DNA of 51,693 nucleotides from Streptococcus sp. LQJ-218 (GCF_003428885.1 NZ_QQRU01000011.1:1-51693); one strand, 5' to 3'. Shown: positions 1 to 9,910, counted from the stretch's first letter. Notes: generated by a model from the sequence alone, not told the origin. Numbers and translations: made by a program.

Positions 1-91
1 TTATCCCAAATTTATTTGAAAGCTTCTCTATACTATATCCTTGCTTTCTAAGTTTATAGATCTGAACTTTATCCTCATAAGTTAATTTCAT
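1..91 (-). CDS. IS3-family transposase OrfA, N-terminal fragment (cut by window edge)
   Basis: Thirty codons are visible, reading MKLTYEDKVQIYKLRKQGYS and on to NKFGI. This is the start of the helix-turn-helix protein OrfA of IS3-family elements common in streptococci. It binds the element ends and normally makes the OrfAB transposase by frameshifting. The ATG lies 51 bp inside the presumed element end. Completeness cannot be judged because the gene leaves the window. Confidence 0.75.
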   Translation of the reverse strand, partial: MKLTYEDKVQIYKLRKQGYSIEKLSNKFGI

Positions 92-142
92 AATAAAAAC
101 ACCCCAAAAATTAGATTTTTTCTGTCTAACTTTTGGGGTGCA
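1..142 (-). mobile_element. IS3-family insertion sequence, 5' end only (runs off the left edge)
   Basis: The segment holds the start of a minus-strand transposase gene and a terminal inverted repeat that ends in TG/CA, as IS3-family ends do, at about 139-142. Just inside the end, 100-115 and 125-140 are inverted copies (15 of 16 bases pair), so the end can fold into a hairpin around CACCCCAAAA/TTTTGGGGTG. The rest of the element lies outside the window. The group within IS3 (IS150-like) is inferred from the protein start. Confidence 0.8.
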
Positions 143-153
143 GTACACAACCT

Positions 154-1011
154 TCAAGCTTTTGGACGTTTTCGAGCCAGTACTGCTCGGTAAAAAATTA
201 TTTTATTGATTTGAATGTAGGGTAGGAGTGAGAAACTAGCAATCCCAAAAGTAATCCAATTGAGGACGTACCAAGGAAGGAGTTGTAGGTCTAGAATAAA
301 GCGCTGAAATTTGTAGCCTTTCATCAGGAAACGGCTAGTTTTTAGGACTTGTCCAGGTTTAGCTTGTCCCAAGTCTAGGGTGTCACAGAGGAGAAATTCT
401 ACCTGCGAATAGGCATAATATTGTGGAATATAGAGACTGTTTCCTATAATCATCAAGAAGATACTTGCTAGAAGGTAAAGACCAAAGGTCATGAGGAAGC
501 GTTCAGTTTCAACTGAGGAGAGATCCAGATTGGGAAATTCAGGGTGAAGGGCAACAAATTTCTTTGCAAGAAAGCTACTGTAAAAAAGGAAGTAAATTCC
601 AAGTAAACTAGGGATGGTCCATAAGAAGAGATAGAAACGTTTGAGAAGTAGAGTCAAAAAGGTTTGTGAAAAAAGCTCTTCGTTAAAGAGAGTGAGACTA
701 TTTTTGACGGATAGTTCTGTATCAGGATTCTTTATAAGTTTTAGCGTTGTATAGACGGAACTGGTTAGAAGTATTGTTCCGATAAAGGAGACTAATAGTG
801 GAAAGAGGTAGGCTTGGGATACATGGCCAAACACGCTTAAAAAGGGTTGTTCTAAAATAGCCTCGTTGATGCGCTCTAAGGGATTGAGAAAGCCAGACAA
901 GATGACCAGTATGCTAGGTAAGAAATAGACGAGAAAGAGGCGGGGATTTTCAACTTGAAATTGTCTAGCCTGCAGACGAATGGTTTTTAAATCAATTTTT
1001 GGGTATTTCAT
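154..1011 (-). CDS. DUF975 family integral membrane protein
   Basis: About 285 residues from the start at 1011 (MKYPKIDLKTIRLQAR). The sequence has five or six hydrophobic segments, with long cytoplasmic-looking polar stretches, and ends in the basic tail ARKRPKA. It matches the DUF975 family of Firmicute membrane proteins, whose function is unknown. The open frame extends upstream to 1143, but the 1011 start follows a TATAAT at 1023-1018 (minus strand) and begins like family members, so I prefer it; with that promoter the leader would be almost absent. It diverges from tgt and its 3' end is only 12 bp from an IS end. Confidence 0.75.
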   Translation of the reverse strand: MKYPKIDLKTIRLQARQFQVENPRLFLVYFLPSILVILSGFLNPLERINEAILEQPFLSVFGHVSQAYLFPLLVSFIGTILLTSSVYTTLKLIKNPDTELSVKNSLTLFNEELFSQTFLTLLLKRFYLFLWTIPSLLGIYFLFYSSFLAKKFVALHPEFPNLDLSSVETERFLMTFGLYLLASIFLMIIGNSLYIPQYYAYSQVEFLLCDTLDLGQAKPGQVLKTSRFLMKGYKFQRFILDLQLLPWYVLNWITFGIASFSLLPYIQINKIIFYRAVLARKRPKA

Positions 1012-1124
1012 TCTTTCATTATACCATAGTTCGTGACAGTTCCCGTTTTTTTTGATAGAATCATACAGTATGCCCTTGGGGGCAAAGTAAGAACTGGAAC
1101 TGTCTTTTCCAGCTTCGGAGGTAA

Positions 1125-2270
<1,146 letters not shown>

Positions 2271-2289
2271 AATAGAATTGACATAAGCT

Positions 2290-2320
2290 AAAAATCCTAA
2301 GTTTTCTCTTGGGATTTTTC
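2290..2320 (+). terminator. Rho-independent terminator after tgt
   Basis: AAAATCCTAAG (2291-2301) pairs with CTTGGGATTTT (2308-2318) with one mismatch. The sequence after it is T-rich. Confidence 0.8.
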
Positions 2321-2370
2321 TTATTTTTTTGATAGAATAAAGGGTATAATGAAAGGGAGAATAAACTCGT

Positions 2371-4188
2371 ATGCGTATTAAATGGTTTTCCTTGATTAGG
2401 ATTACAGGTTTACTGTTGGTACTCTTGTATCACTTTTTTCAGACGATCTTTCCTGGAGGATTTTTCGGGGTAGATGTCTTTTTCACATTTTCAGGTTTCC
2501 TGATTACAGCTCTACTCATTGAAGAATTTTCTAAAAACCATAAGATTGATTTGATAGGATTTTTTAGGAGACGTTTTTATCGGATTGTGCCACCTGTGGT
2601 TTTGATGGTCTTGGTGACCATGCCTTTTACCTTCCTAGTTCGACAAGATTATGTGGCTGGAATCGGGGGTCAGATTGCGGGTGTCTTAGGCTTTATGACC
2701 AACTTCTATGAACTGCTAACAGGTGGGAGTTATGAATCACAGTTCATTCCTCATTTGTTTGTTCATAATTGGAGCTTGGCTGTTGAAGTTCACTACTATA
2801 TTCTTTGGGGATTGGCAGTTTGGTTCTTATCCAAAAAGGCTAAATCAAATGGTCAGTTAAAAGGGATGGTCTTTCTTTTATCTGCTGCGGCCTTCTTGAT
2901 TAGTTTCTTCTCCATGTTTATTGGTAGTTTTCTAGTGACCTCTTATTCCTCTGTTTACTTCTCCAGTTTAACTCATGTCTATCCATTCTTTTTGGGAAGT
3001 GTGTTAGCAACTGTTGTAGGAGTTCGTCAGACGACTTCCTTAGTCAAGCAGTTGGATAAAATTTGGGATTTACGCAAGACCCTGTTGGTTTTTGCAGGAG
3101 GTTTTGGCTTCTTACTTATTTTGACCTTCTTTGTCAAATTCACTTATCTTTTTGCCTATCTTATTGGCTTCTTACTTGCCAGTCTGGCAGCCCTTGCTAT
3201 GATACTAGCGGCGCGTGTTTTACATGAAAAGACTCCTAATGTGCAGGAACCAAAGATTATTAGCTTTTTAGCAGATACTAGCTATGCGGTTTATCTCTTC
3301 CATTGGCCTTTCTATATCATATTCTCACAGTTGACATCAAATCTTTTTGCTGTGTTACTGACTTTGCTTTTTTCTTATGGATTTGCTAGCCTATCATTTT
3401 ATGTGTTGGAACCGTGGATTGCAGGAAAGAGTACACCTATTATACAAACTCTTCGTCCCCTACCTTATATCCATACAATTTTTGCAGCAAGTACTGGAAT
3501 CTTGGCCTTCATTGTCTTCATAGTGACTTTGAAGGCACCACAAGTGGGAGCTTTTGAGACAGATTTGACTGTCAATGGTTTGAAGCAAGCTGCAACAAAT
3601 ATTGGTCAGACCAAGTTGATGGCAGAACGAGCAGAAGCTGATAGTTTAGGAATTGCTGATGGCACTATGCTAATTGGTGACTCGGTGGCTTTAAGGGCAA
3701 ATACAGCCCTGCAGACAGCCCTTCCTGGAGCACAGATTAATGCGCAGGTCAGCAGAACAACCAAGACAGCCAATGAAATCATGCTAAATAATAGCCAGAA
3801 TAAATTTCTACCAAAGATGGTGGTTATTGCAACTGGGGTAAATAATCCTGAAAATTATAAGGAAGATTGGGACAGTATCGTGAAAAATCTTCCTAAGGGT
3901 CATCATATGGTTTTGGTGACTCCTTACGAAGGAGATAAGACAAGAGAGACTTATGCAATCGTTGAGAAGGCGGCTGCCTATATGAGAGAATTGGCAGAGA
4001 ATACACCTTATATCACAGTTGCTGATTGGAATCAAGTCGCTAAGGAACATCCAGAGATCTGGGTAGGGACAGACCAAGTCCACTTTGGAAGTGACACTAG
4101 CAAAATTGAAGAAGGAGCTAAATTGTATGCAGATACGATTGCTACAGCTTTACAAACAGCTCAAGACAAGCCAGTTAAATCAAAATAA
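2371..4188 (+). CDS. OatA/Adr-type membrane acyltransferase with SGNH domain
   Basis: A 605-residue protein in two parts. Residues 1 to about 395 are the acyltransferase-3 membrane domain, with roughly ten membrane segments, the early motif VLLYHFF and FFGVDVFFTFSGFL. The remainder is an extracytoplasmic SGNH-hydrolase domain with the Ser block MLIGDSVALRAN and the Asp-x-x-His block TDQVHFGSD. This architecture belongs to O-acetyltransferases such as OatA/Adr, which add acetyl groups to the MurNAc of peptidoglycan and give lysozyme resistance. The acceptor is inferred from the family. GGGAG precedes the ATG, and a TATAAT lies at 2345. Confidence 0.85.
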   Translation: MRIKWFSLIRITGLLLVLLYHFFQTIFPGGFFGVDVFFTFSGFLITALLIEEFSKNHKIDLIGFFRRRFYRIVPPVVLMVLVTMPFTFLVRQDYVAGIGGQIAGVLGFMTNFYELLTGGSYESQFIPHLFVHNWSLAVEVHYYILWGLAVWFLSKKAKSNGQLKGMVFLLSAAAFLISFFSMFIGSFLVTSYSSVYFSSLTHVYPFFLGSVLATVVGVRQTTSLVKQLDKIWDLRKTLLVFAGGFGFLLILTFFVKFTYLFAYLIGFLLASLAALAMILAARVLHEKTPNVQEPKIISFLADTSYAVYLFHWPFYIIFSQLTSNLFAVLLTLLFSYGFASLSFYVLEPWIAGKSTPIIQTLRPLPYIHTIFAASTGILAFIVFIVTLKAPQVGAFETDLTVNGLKQAATNIGQTKLMAERAEADSLGIADGTMLIGDSVALRANTALQTALPGAQINAQVSRTTKTANEIMLNNSQNKFLPKMVVIATGVNNPENYKEDWDSIVKNLPKGHHMVLVTPYEGDKTRETYAIVEKAAAYMRELAENTPYITVADWNQVAKEHPEIWVGTDQVHFGSDTSKIEEGAKLYADTIATALQTAQDKPVKSK

Positions 4189-4204
4189 CTTGTATTAAAA
4201 AGAC

Positions 4205-4231
4205 AAGAGTTGGAGAAATCCAGCTCTTTTA
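4205..4231 (+). terminator. Terminator after the acyltransferase gene
   Basis: AAGAGTTGG pairs with CCAGCTCTT, followed by TTT. Confidence 0.7.
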
Positions 4232-4343
4232 TACTCTTCGAAAATCTCTTCAAACCACGTCAACTTCATCCACAACCTCAAAGCAGTGCTTTGAGCAACC
4301 TGCGGCTAGTTTCCTAGTTTGCTCTTTGATTTTCATTGAGTAT
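4231..4343 (+). repeat. RUP element (repeat unit of pneumococcus)
   Basis: A 113-bp sequence bounded by inverted ends ATACTCTTCGAAAATC (4231-4246) and GATTTTCATTGAGTAT (4328-4343), with the characteristic inner stretch CCTGCGGCTAGTTTCCTAGT. It matches the RUP family, non-autonomous elements believed to be mobilised by the IS630-Spn1 transposase at TA targets. It sits between the acyltransferase terminator and the nagA promoter. Confidence 0.88.
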
Positions 4344-4359
4344 TAAAATATCTCTAGAA

Positions 4360-4403
4360 AATAGGTCTATACCATTTACAAATAAAAAAGAAAGGTTTAT
4401 AAT
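4360..4403 (+). promoter_or_regulatory. nagA promoter with NagR-type (dre) operator
   Basis: A -35 TTTACA (4375-4380) and a -10 TATAAT (4398-4403) are separated by 17 bp. AATAGGTCTATACCATTT (4360-4377) overlaps the -35 box and matches, in reverse, the TGGTATAGACC core of GntR-family NagR/YvoA operators, which respond to amino-sugar phosphates. Repression by NagR is inferred from this site. Confidence 0.7.
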
Positions 4404-4453
4404 ATAATTGACATAATAAATTGTAGAATCAATCTTTTAAGGAGGTTAACATT

Positions 4454-5605
4454 ATGCCTAACTATATTAAAGCGGATCAGTTTTTCTACCCACATGGTGT
4501 GCGTCGTGGTGGTTACTTGGAACTTGTGGATGGCAAGTTTGGAAAGCATGTAGAACAAATTCCTGAAGGAGCTGAGGTGATTGACTATACAGGTTATAGT
4601 ATTGCTCCAGGACTTGTAGATACCCACATTCATGGATTTGGTGGTGTGGATGTTATGGACAATAATATCGAAGGAACCCTTCATACCATGAGTGAAGGAT
4701 TGCTTAGCACGGGCGTTACCAGCTTCTTGCCAACCACTTTGACTTCCTCTTACGAGCAATTGCTTGCGGTAACAGAAAATATCGGTGCTCGTTACCAGGA
4801 AGCAAGTGGAGCCAAGATTCGTGGAATTTATTTTGAAGGGCCTTATTTCACAGAGAAATATAAGGGAGCTCAAAACCCTGTCTACATGAAAGATCCTCGC
4901 ATGGATGAGTTTCGTGCTTGGCAAAAAGCAGCTAATGGTTTGCTTAATAAAATTGCCCTTGCGCCAGAACGTGAAGGTGTAGAAGACTTTGTACGTACAG
5001 TTACAGGTGAAGGAGTGACCGTTGCTCTTGGACACTCAAATGCGACTTTTGATGAAGCTAAAAAGGCAGTAGATGCTGGAGCGAGTGTTTGGGTACATGC
5101 CTACAATGGGATGCGTGGGTTGACTCACCGTGAACTAGGTATGGTGGGAGCTATGTATGAATTGCCACATACTTACGCAGAGTTGATCTGTGACGGTCAC
5201 CACGTAGATCCAAAAGCCTGTGATATTTTGCTCAAGCAAAAAGGAACTGAAAATATTGCCCTTATCACAGACTGTATGACAGCGGGTGGGTTGGAAGATG
5301 GAGACTACATGTTGGGAGAATTTCCAGTAGTGGTTGCCAATGGAACTGCACGTCTCAAATCGACAGGTAACTTGGCAGGTTCTATCCTCAAACTCAAAGA
5401 CGGTTTGAAAAATGTGGTTGAATGGGGCATTGCGAATCCGCATGAAGCCGTTATGATGGCTAGCCTCAACCCAGCAAAATCTGTTCACATTGATGATGTT
5501 TGTGGACAAATCCGTGAAGGCTACGATGCAGACTTTATCGTACTAGATAAAGATTTGGAATTGGTAGCAACCTATCTAGATGGTGTGAAACGTTATCAAG
5601 CATAA
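4454..5605 (+). CDS. nagA: N-acetylglucosamine-6-phosphate deacetylase
   Basis: The 383-residue cytosolic enzyme removes acetate from GlcNAc-6-phosphate to give glucosamine-6-phosphate, feeding amino sugars to NagB or to wall synthesis. It shows the amidohydrolase metal motif VDTHIHGFGG, the Glu of YFEGPYF, LGHSNATFDEA, VHAYNGMRG and ICDGHHVDP, and the late Asp motif ITDCMTAGG. Length is standard. AAGGAGG sits 8 bases before the ATG. It stands alone between a NagR-type promoter and a terminator. Confidence 0.96.
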   Translation: MPNYIKADQFFYPHGVRRGGYLELVDGKFGKHVEQIPEGAEVIDYTGYSIAPGLVDTHIHGFGGVDVMDNNIEGTLHTMSEGLLSTGVTSFLPTTLTSSYEQLLAVTENIGARYQEASGAKIRGIYFEGPYFTEKYKGAQNPVYMKDPRMDEFRAWQKAANGLLNKIALAPEREGVEDFVRTVTGEGVTVALGHSNATFDEAKKAVDAGASVWVHAYNGMRGLTHRELGMVGAMYELPHTYAELICDGHHVDPKACDILLKQKGTENIALITDCMTAGGLEDGDYMLGEFPVVVANGTARLKSTGNLAGSILKLKDGLKNVVEWGIANPHEAVMMASLNPAKSVHIDDVCGQIREGYDADFIVLDKDLELVATYLDGVKRYQA

Positions 5606-5613
5606 TAAGAAGC

Positions 5614-5640
5614 AGAGGCTGTGTCTCAGCCTTTGTTTTT
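5614..5640 (+). terminator. Terminator after nagA
   Basis: AGGCTG pairs with CAGCCT around a 5-base loop, followed by TTGTTTTT. Confidence 0.8.
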
Positions 5641-5754
5641 CTATTCAGAGGTATCTTTAGAAAGCTAGGGATTTGTTCTATAATTTTTAAAGTTAAGCAA
5701 AATCCTTTCATTGTTCTAGAAAATTGGTTATAATATACAATACAAAGGAAATGA

Positions 5755-6126
5755 ATGAATATGTATCGTGTTATAGAAATGTACGGAGATTTTGAACCAT
5801 GGTGGTTCATAGAAGGTTGGGAAAAAGATATTGTAGCAAGTAGGAAATTTGACCAGTATTATGATGCCCTCAAATACTATAAAACTTGCTGGTTTAGATT
5901 GGAACAAGAATCCCCTCTTTATAAAAGTAGAAGCGATTTGATGACCATTTTTTGGGATCCGGAAGACCAACGCTGGTGTGATGAATGTGATGACTATTTA
6001 CAACAATACCATTCTTTGGCTCTTTTGCAGGATGAGCAGGTTATCCCAGATGAAAAACTACGCCCAGGTTATGAAAAACAAACAGGTAAGGAAAGGCACC
6101 GTTCTTGCCGTATGCAATTAAGATAG
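5755..6126 (+). CDS. DUF1033 family protein
   Basis: A 123-residue acidic and aromatic-rich protein (FEPWWFIEGW, CWFRLEQE, TIFWDPEDQRWCDECDDYL) matching the DUF1033 family, which lies just before the competence pilus operon in streptococci and has no assigned function. The start at 5755 has an AAAGGAA site 6 bases upstream; the second ATG at 5761 (MYRVIEMYG) is the usual family start, so either may be used. The strand and position just before the cin-box suggest a conserved neighbourhood but not cotranscription. Confidence 0.75.
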   Translation: MNMYRVIEMYGDFEPWWFIEGWEKDIVASRKFDQYYDALKYYKTCWFRLEQESPLYKSRSDLMTIFWDPEDQRWCDECDDYLQQYHSLALLQDEQVIPDEKLRPGYEKQTGKERHRSCRMQLR

Positions 6127-6174
6127 AAAAAAAGTAACTTTTTTGGAGTTGCTTTTTTTATTTTCCAAAATCTT

Positions 6175-6182
6175 TGCGAATA
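6175..6182 (+). promoter_or_regulatory. Cin-box (ComX-dependent late competence promoter) of the cgl operon
   Basis: TGCGAATA differs by one base from the pneumococcal cin-box TACGAATA and is preceded by a T-rich stretch (6150-6163), as in other late competence promoters. The cglA start lies 20 bases downstream, so the leader is short. Confidence 0.8.
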
Positions 6183-6202
6183 GTATAGGTGAGGAGGTAA
6201 GT

Positions 6203-7144
6203 ATGGTTCAAGAAATTGCACAAGAAATCATTCGTTCGGCCCGGAAAAAAGGGGCGCAAGATATTTATTTTGTTCCTAAGTTAGATGCCTATGAGCTTCA
6301 TATGAGGGTCGGAGACGAGCGCTGTAAAATCGGTTCTTATGATTTTGAAAAATTTGCGGCCGTCATCAGTCACTTTAAGTTTGTGGCGGGTATGAATGTT
6401 GGAGAAAAGCGACGTAGTCAACTTGGTTCCTGTGATTATGCCTATGACCAGAAGATAGCATCTCTACGCTTATCTACAGTGGGTGATTATCGAGGACATG
6501 AGAGTTTAGTTATTCGCTTGTTGCATGATAAGGAGCAGGAGTTGCATTTTTGGTTTCAGGATATTGGAGAACTGGGCCAGCAGTACAGGCAACGTGGTCT
6601 CTATCTCTTTGCTGGCCCAGTCGGAAGTGGCAAGACGACCCTGATGCACGAATTAGCTAAATCCCTCTTTAAGGGACAGCAAGTCATGTCCATCGAGGAT
6701 CCTGTCGAAATCAAGCAGGACGACATGCTCCAGTTGCAGCTAAATGAAGCGATTGGGCTTACCTATGAAAATCTGATAAAACTTTCCTTGCGTCATCGTC
6801 CTGATCTCCTGATTATCGGAGAAATTCGAGACAGCGAGACAGCGCGTGCAGTGGTCAGAGCTAGTTTGACAGGGGCGACAGTATTTTCAACCATTCATGC
6901 CAAGAGTATCCGAGGTGTTTATGAACGCCTGCTGGAGTTGGGTGTGAGTAAGGAGGAATTAGCAGTCGTTCTACAAGGAGTCTGCTATCAGAGATTAATC
7001 GGGGGAGGAGGAATCGTTGACTTTGCAAACAAAGACTATAAAGAACACCAGCCAACTAGCTGGAATGAGCAGATTGGCCAGCTTCTTAAAGATGGACATA
7101 TCACAAGCCTTCAGGCTGAGACGGAAAAAATTAGCTACAGCTAA
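6203..7144 (+). CDS. cglA: Competence pseudopilus assembly ATPase CglA (ComGA)
   Basis: A 313-residue type II/IV secretion ATPase that powers assembly of the transformation pseudopilus at the cytoplasmic face. It shows Walker A GPVGSGKTT near residue 140, the Asp box MSIEDPVE, the family motif RHRPDLLIIGEIRDSETARAVVRASLTGATVFSTIHA, and QRLIGGGG near the end. The start is MVQEIAQE at 6203, behind GAGGAGG; the frame is open upstream but that would run back over the cin-box. It is the first gene of cglABCDEFG and overlaps cglB. Confidence 0.96.
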   Translation: MVQEIAQEIIRSARKKGAQDIYFVPKLDAYELHMRVGDERCKIGSYDFEKFAAVISHFKFVAGMNVGEKRRSQLGSCDYAYDQKIASLRLSTVGDYRGHESLVIRLLHDKEQELHFWFQDIGELGQQYRQRGLYLFAGPVGSGKTTLMHELAKSLFKGQQVMSIEDPVEIKQDDMLQLQLNEAIGLTYENLIKLSLRHRPDLLIIGEIRDSETARAVVRASLTGATVFSTIHAKSIRGVYERLLELGVSKEELAVVLQGVCYQRLIGGGGIVDFANKDYKEHQPTSWNEQIGQLLKDGHITSLQAETEKISYS

Positions 7145-8108
7145 GCAAAAAAATATCATTACCTTGTTTAACAATCTCTTTTCCAGCGGTTTTCATCTGG
7201 TAGAGACCATCTCCTTTTTAGATAGGAGTGCCTTGTTGGACAAGCAGTGTGTGACCCAGATGCGCACGGGCTTGTCTCAGGGGAAATCATTCTCAGAAAT
7301 GATGGAAAGTTTAGGTTTTTCAAGTGCTATTGTTACTCAGTTATCCCTAGCTGAAGTTCATGGAAATCTTCACCTGAGTTTGGGAAAGATAGAAGAGTAT
7401 CTAGACAATCTGGCCAAGGTCAAGAAAAAATTAATTGAAGTAGCGACCTATCCCTTGATTTTGCTGGGTTTTCTTCTCTTAATTATGCTGGGACTACGTA
7501 ATTATTTGCTACCGCAACTAGATAGTAGCAATATTGCTACCCAAATTATCGGAAATCTGCCACAAATTTTTCTAGGCATGCTAGGGTTTGTTTCAGTAGG
7601 TGCCCTTTTAGCACTAACTTTTTATAAAAGAAGTTCTAAGATGCGCGTCTTTTCTATCTTAGCACGTCTTCCCCTCTTTGGAATCTTTGTGCAGACCTAT
7701 TTGACAGCCTATTATGCGCGTGAGTGGGGGAATATGATTTCACAGGGGATGGAACTGACGCAGATTTTTCAGATGATGCAGGAACAAGGTTCCCAGCTCT
7801 TTAAAGAAATCGGTCAAGACTTAGCTCAAGCCCTGCAAAATGGTCGCGAATTTTCTCAGACGATAGGAACCTATCCTTTCTTTAAAAAGGAGTTGAGTCT
7901 CATCATCGAGTATGGTGAAGTTAAGTCCAAGCTTGGGAGTGAGTTGGAAATCTATGCTGAAAAAACTTGGGAAGCCTTTTTTACCCGAGTCAACCGCACC
8001 ATGAATTTGGTGCAGCCACTGGTTTTTATTTTTGTGGCACTGATTATCGTTTTACTTTATGCGGCAATGCTCATGCCCATGTATCAAAATATGGAGGTGA
8101 ATTTTTAA
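7092..8108 (+). CDS. cglB: Competence pseudopilus inner-membrane platform protein CglB (ComGB)
   Basis: A protein of about 338 residues of the GspF/PilC family, the membrane platform that works with CglA. It has two cytoplasmic T2SSF domains (for example LFNNLFSSGFHLVETISFL and the ARLPLFGIFVQTYLTAYYAREW region) and three membrane segments, the last at IFVALIIVLLYAAMLMPMY. I place the start at 7092 (MDISQAFRLRRKK), which overlaps cglA by 53 bp; the frame opens at 7017 but that start has no advantage. Translation is probably coupled to cglA. Confidence 0.93.
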   Translation: MDISQAFRLRRKKLATAKQKNIITLFNNLFSSGFHLVETISFLDRSALLDKQCVTQMRTGLSQGKSFSEMMESLGFSSAIVTQLSLAEVHGNLHLSLGKIEEYLDNLAKVKKKLIEVATYPLILLGFLLLIMLGLRNYLLPQLDSSNIATQIIGNLPQIFLGMLGFVSVGALLALTFYKRSSKMRVFSILARLPLFGIFVQTYLTAYYAREWGNMISQGMELTQIFQMMQEQGSQLFKEIGQDLAQALQNGREFSQTIGTYPFFKKELSLIIEYGEVKSKLGSELEIYAEKTWEAFFTRVNRTMNLVQPLVFIFVALIIVLLYAAMLMPMYQNMEVNF

Positions 8109-8109
8109 C

Positions 8110-8433
8110 ATGAAAAAAATGATGACATTCTTGAAAAAAGCTAAGGTTAAAGCTTTCACATTGGTGGAGATGTTGGTGGTCTTGCTCATTATCAGCGTAC
8201 TTCTCTTGCTCTTTGTACCTAATCTGACCAAGCAAAAAGAAGCAGTTAATGACAAAGGAAAAGCTGCTGTTGTTAAGGTGGTAGAAAGTCAGGCAGAGCT
8301 TTATAGCTTGGATAAAAATGAAGAAGCTAGTCTAAGCAAGTTACAAGCAGATGGGCGAATCACAGAAGAACAGGCTAAAGCTTATAAAGAATACCATGCT
8401 AAACAAAATACCAGTCAAAGTGTTGCAGATTAA
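8110..8433 (+). CDS. cglC: Major competence pseudopilin CglC (ComGC)
   Basis: A 107-residue prepilin. The basic leader ends in the class III signal KAKVKAFTLVEMLVVLLIIS; the CilC/ComC prepilin peptidase would cut between A and F and methylate the Phe. The following hydrophobic helix forms the pilus core. ComGC is the major subunit of the transformation pilus that binds DNA. The start lies one base after the cglB stop, with GGAGG within the cglB end. Length is normal. Confidence 0.95.
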   Translation: MKKMMTFLKKAKVKAFTLVEMLVVLLIISVLLLLFVPNLTKQKEAVNDKGKAAVVKVVESQAELYSLDKNEEASLSKLQADGRITEEQAKAYKEYHAKQNTSQSVAD

Positions 8434-8830
8434 GGCCTTTACCATGCTTGAAAGTCTCTTGGTTTTGGGACTTGTGAGTATCCTTGCCTTGGGCTTATCC
8501 GGCTCTGTCCAGTCCACTTTTGCGGCGGTAGAGGAGCAGATTTTCTTTATGGAGTTTGAAGAACTCTATCGAGAAACCCAAAAACGCAGTGTAGCCAGTC
8601 AGCAAAAGACTAGTCTGAACTTAGATGGGCAGACGATTAGCAATGGCAGTCAAAAGTTGACAGTCCCTAAAGGAATTCAGGCACCATCAGGCCAAAGTAT
8701 CATATTTGACCGGGCTGGGGGCAATTCGTCCCTGGCTAAGGTTGAATTTCAGACCAGTAAAGGAGCGATTCGCTATCAGTTATATCTAGGAAATGGAAAA
8801 ATTAAACGCATTCAGGAAACAAAAAATTAA
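8396..8830 (+). CDS. cglD: Competence minor pseudopilin CglD (ComGD)
   Basis: About 144 residues, with the prepilin signal QIKAFTMLESLLVLGLVSIL followed by a beta-rich domain. Minor pilins prime assembly of the transformation pilus. The start at 8396 overlaps cglC by 38 bp; the open frame starts at 8351, and a later start nearer the IKAFT motif is possible because no strong ribosome site decides it. Translational coupling with cglC is likely. Confidence 0.9.
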   Translation: MLNKIPVKVLQIKAFTMLESLLVLGLVSILALGLSGSVQSTFAAVEEQIFFMEFEELYRETQKRSVASQQKTSLNLDGQTISNGSQKLTVPKGIQAPSGQSIIFDRAGGNSSLAKVEFQTSKGAIRYQLYLGNGKIKRIQETKN

Positions 8831-9095
8831 GGCAGTGATTTTACTGGAAGCAGTAGTTGCTCTAGCTATCTTTGCCAGCATAGCAACCCTCCTTTTGGGA
8901 CAAATTCAGAAAAATAGGCAAGAAGAAGCAAAAATCTTGCAAAAGGAAGAAGTCTTGCGTGTAGCTAAGATGGCCTTGCAGACAGGTCAAAATCAGGTAA
9001 GCATAAACGGAGTTGAGACTCAAGTGTTTTCTAGTGAAAAAGGATTGGAGGTCTACCATGGTCCAGAACAGTTGTTGGCTATCAAAGAGCCATAA
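8793..9095 (+). CDS. cglE: Competence minor pseudopilin CglE (ComGE)
   Basis: A 100-residue minor pilin with the signal [19 protein letters not shown]; the residue after the cleavage site is Val rather than Phe and the conserved Glu is kept. It overlaps the end of cglD by 38 bp. Its role, with CglD, F and G, is initiation of pseudopilus assembly at the membrane, known from the family. Confidence 0.88.
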   Translation: MEKLNAFRKQKIKAVILLEAVVALAIFASIATLLLGQIQKNRQEEAKILQKEEVLRVAKMALQTGQNQVSINGVETQVFSSEKGLEVYHGPEQLLAIKEP

Positions 9096-9519
9096 GGTCA
9101 AGGCTTTCACCTTATTGGAATCCCTGGTTGCCCTGATTGTCATCAGTGGAAGCTTACTCCTCTTTCAGGCCATGAGCCAACTCCTCATTTCAGAAGTTCG
9201 CTACCAGCAACAAAGTGAGCAAAAGGAGTGGCTCTTATTTGTGGATCAGCTGGAGGCAGAATTAGACCGTTCGCAGTTTGAAAAAGTAGAGGGAAATCGC
9301 CTCTATCTGAAGCAGGATGGTAAGGAAATTGCGATAGGTAAGTCCAAGTCAGATGATTTTCGGAAAACCGATGCCAGTAGACGAGGTTATCAACCCATGG
9401 TTTATGGCCTCAAATCTGCACAGATTACAGAGGACAATCAACTGGTGCGTTTTCGTTTCCAGTTCCAAAAAGGCTTAGAAAGGGAGTTCATTTATCGTGT
9501 GGAAAAAGAAAAAAGTTAA
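9058..9519 (+). CDS. cglF: Competence minor pseudopilin CglF (ComGF)
   Basis: About 153 residues from 9058 ([20 protein letters not shown]), with the prepilin motif [18 protein letters not shown] and a ComGF-type C-terminal domain ending in [16 protein letters not shown] sits 9 bases before the 9058 ATG, which decides this start over the open frame at 9013. It overlaps cglE by 38 bp and cglG by 23 bp. Confidence 0.92.
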   Translation: MVQNSCWLSKSHKVKAFTLLESLVALIVISGSLLLFQAMSQLLISEVRYQQQSEQKEWLLFVDQLEAELDRSQFEKVEGNRLYLKQDGKEIAIGKSKSDDFRKTDASRRGYQPMVYGLKSAQITEDNQLVRFRFQFQKGLEREFIYRVEKEKS

Positions 9520-9910
9520 GGCAGGTGTTCTCCTATATGCAGTGACCATGGCAGCCATCTTTAGTCTTTTGTTACAATTTTACTTGAATCGACAAGTCGC
9601 CCACCATCAAGACCATGCTTTAAATAAAGAAAAGCTGATTGCTTTTGCCATGGCAAAGCGAACCAAAGATAAGGTTGATAAGGAAAGTGGGGAACAGGCC
9701 TTTAATCTGGGCCAGGTAAGCTATCAAAACAAGAAAACAAGCTTGGTGACAAGGGTTCGTACGACTAAGAGTCAATATGAATTTCTATTTCCTTCAGTCA
9801 AAATCAAAGAAGAGAAAAGTGATAAAAAGGAAGAGGTAGTGACTGATTCAAGTAATCAAGTAGAGAAGAAAAAATCAGAAGAGAAATCTGAAAAGAAAGA
9901 GAATTTCTAG
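9497..9910 (+). CDS. cglG: Competence minor pseudopilin-like CglG (ComGG)
   Basis: A 137-residue protein beginning at a GTG ([20 protein letters not shown]). It has an N-terminal hydrophobic helix preceded by KVKAG, which is not a full prepilin signal because the Glu at position 5 is missing, as is usual for ComGG. The tail from about residue 105 is highly charged ([12 protein letters not shown]). It is the last gene of the operon; no clear terminator hairpin follows. Confidence 0.9.
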   Translation: MWKKKKVKAGVLLYAVTMAAIFSLLLQFYLNRQVAHHQDHALNKEKLIAFAMAKRTKDKVDKESGEQAFNLGQVSYQNKKTSLVTRVRTTKSQYEFLFPSVKIKEEKSDKKEEVVTDSSNQVEKKKSEEKSEKKENF

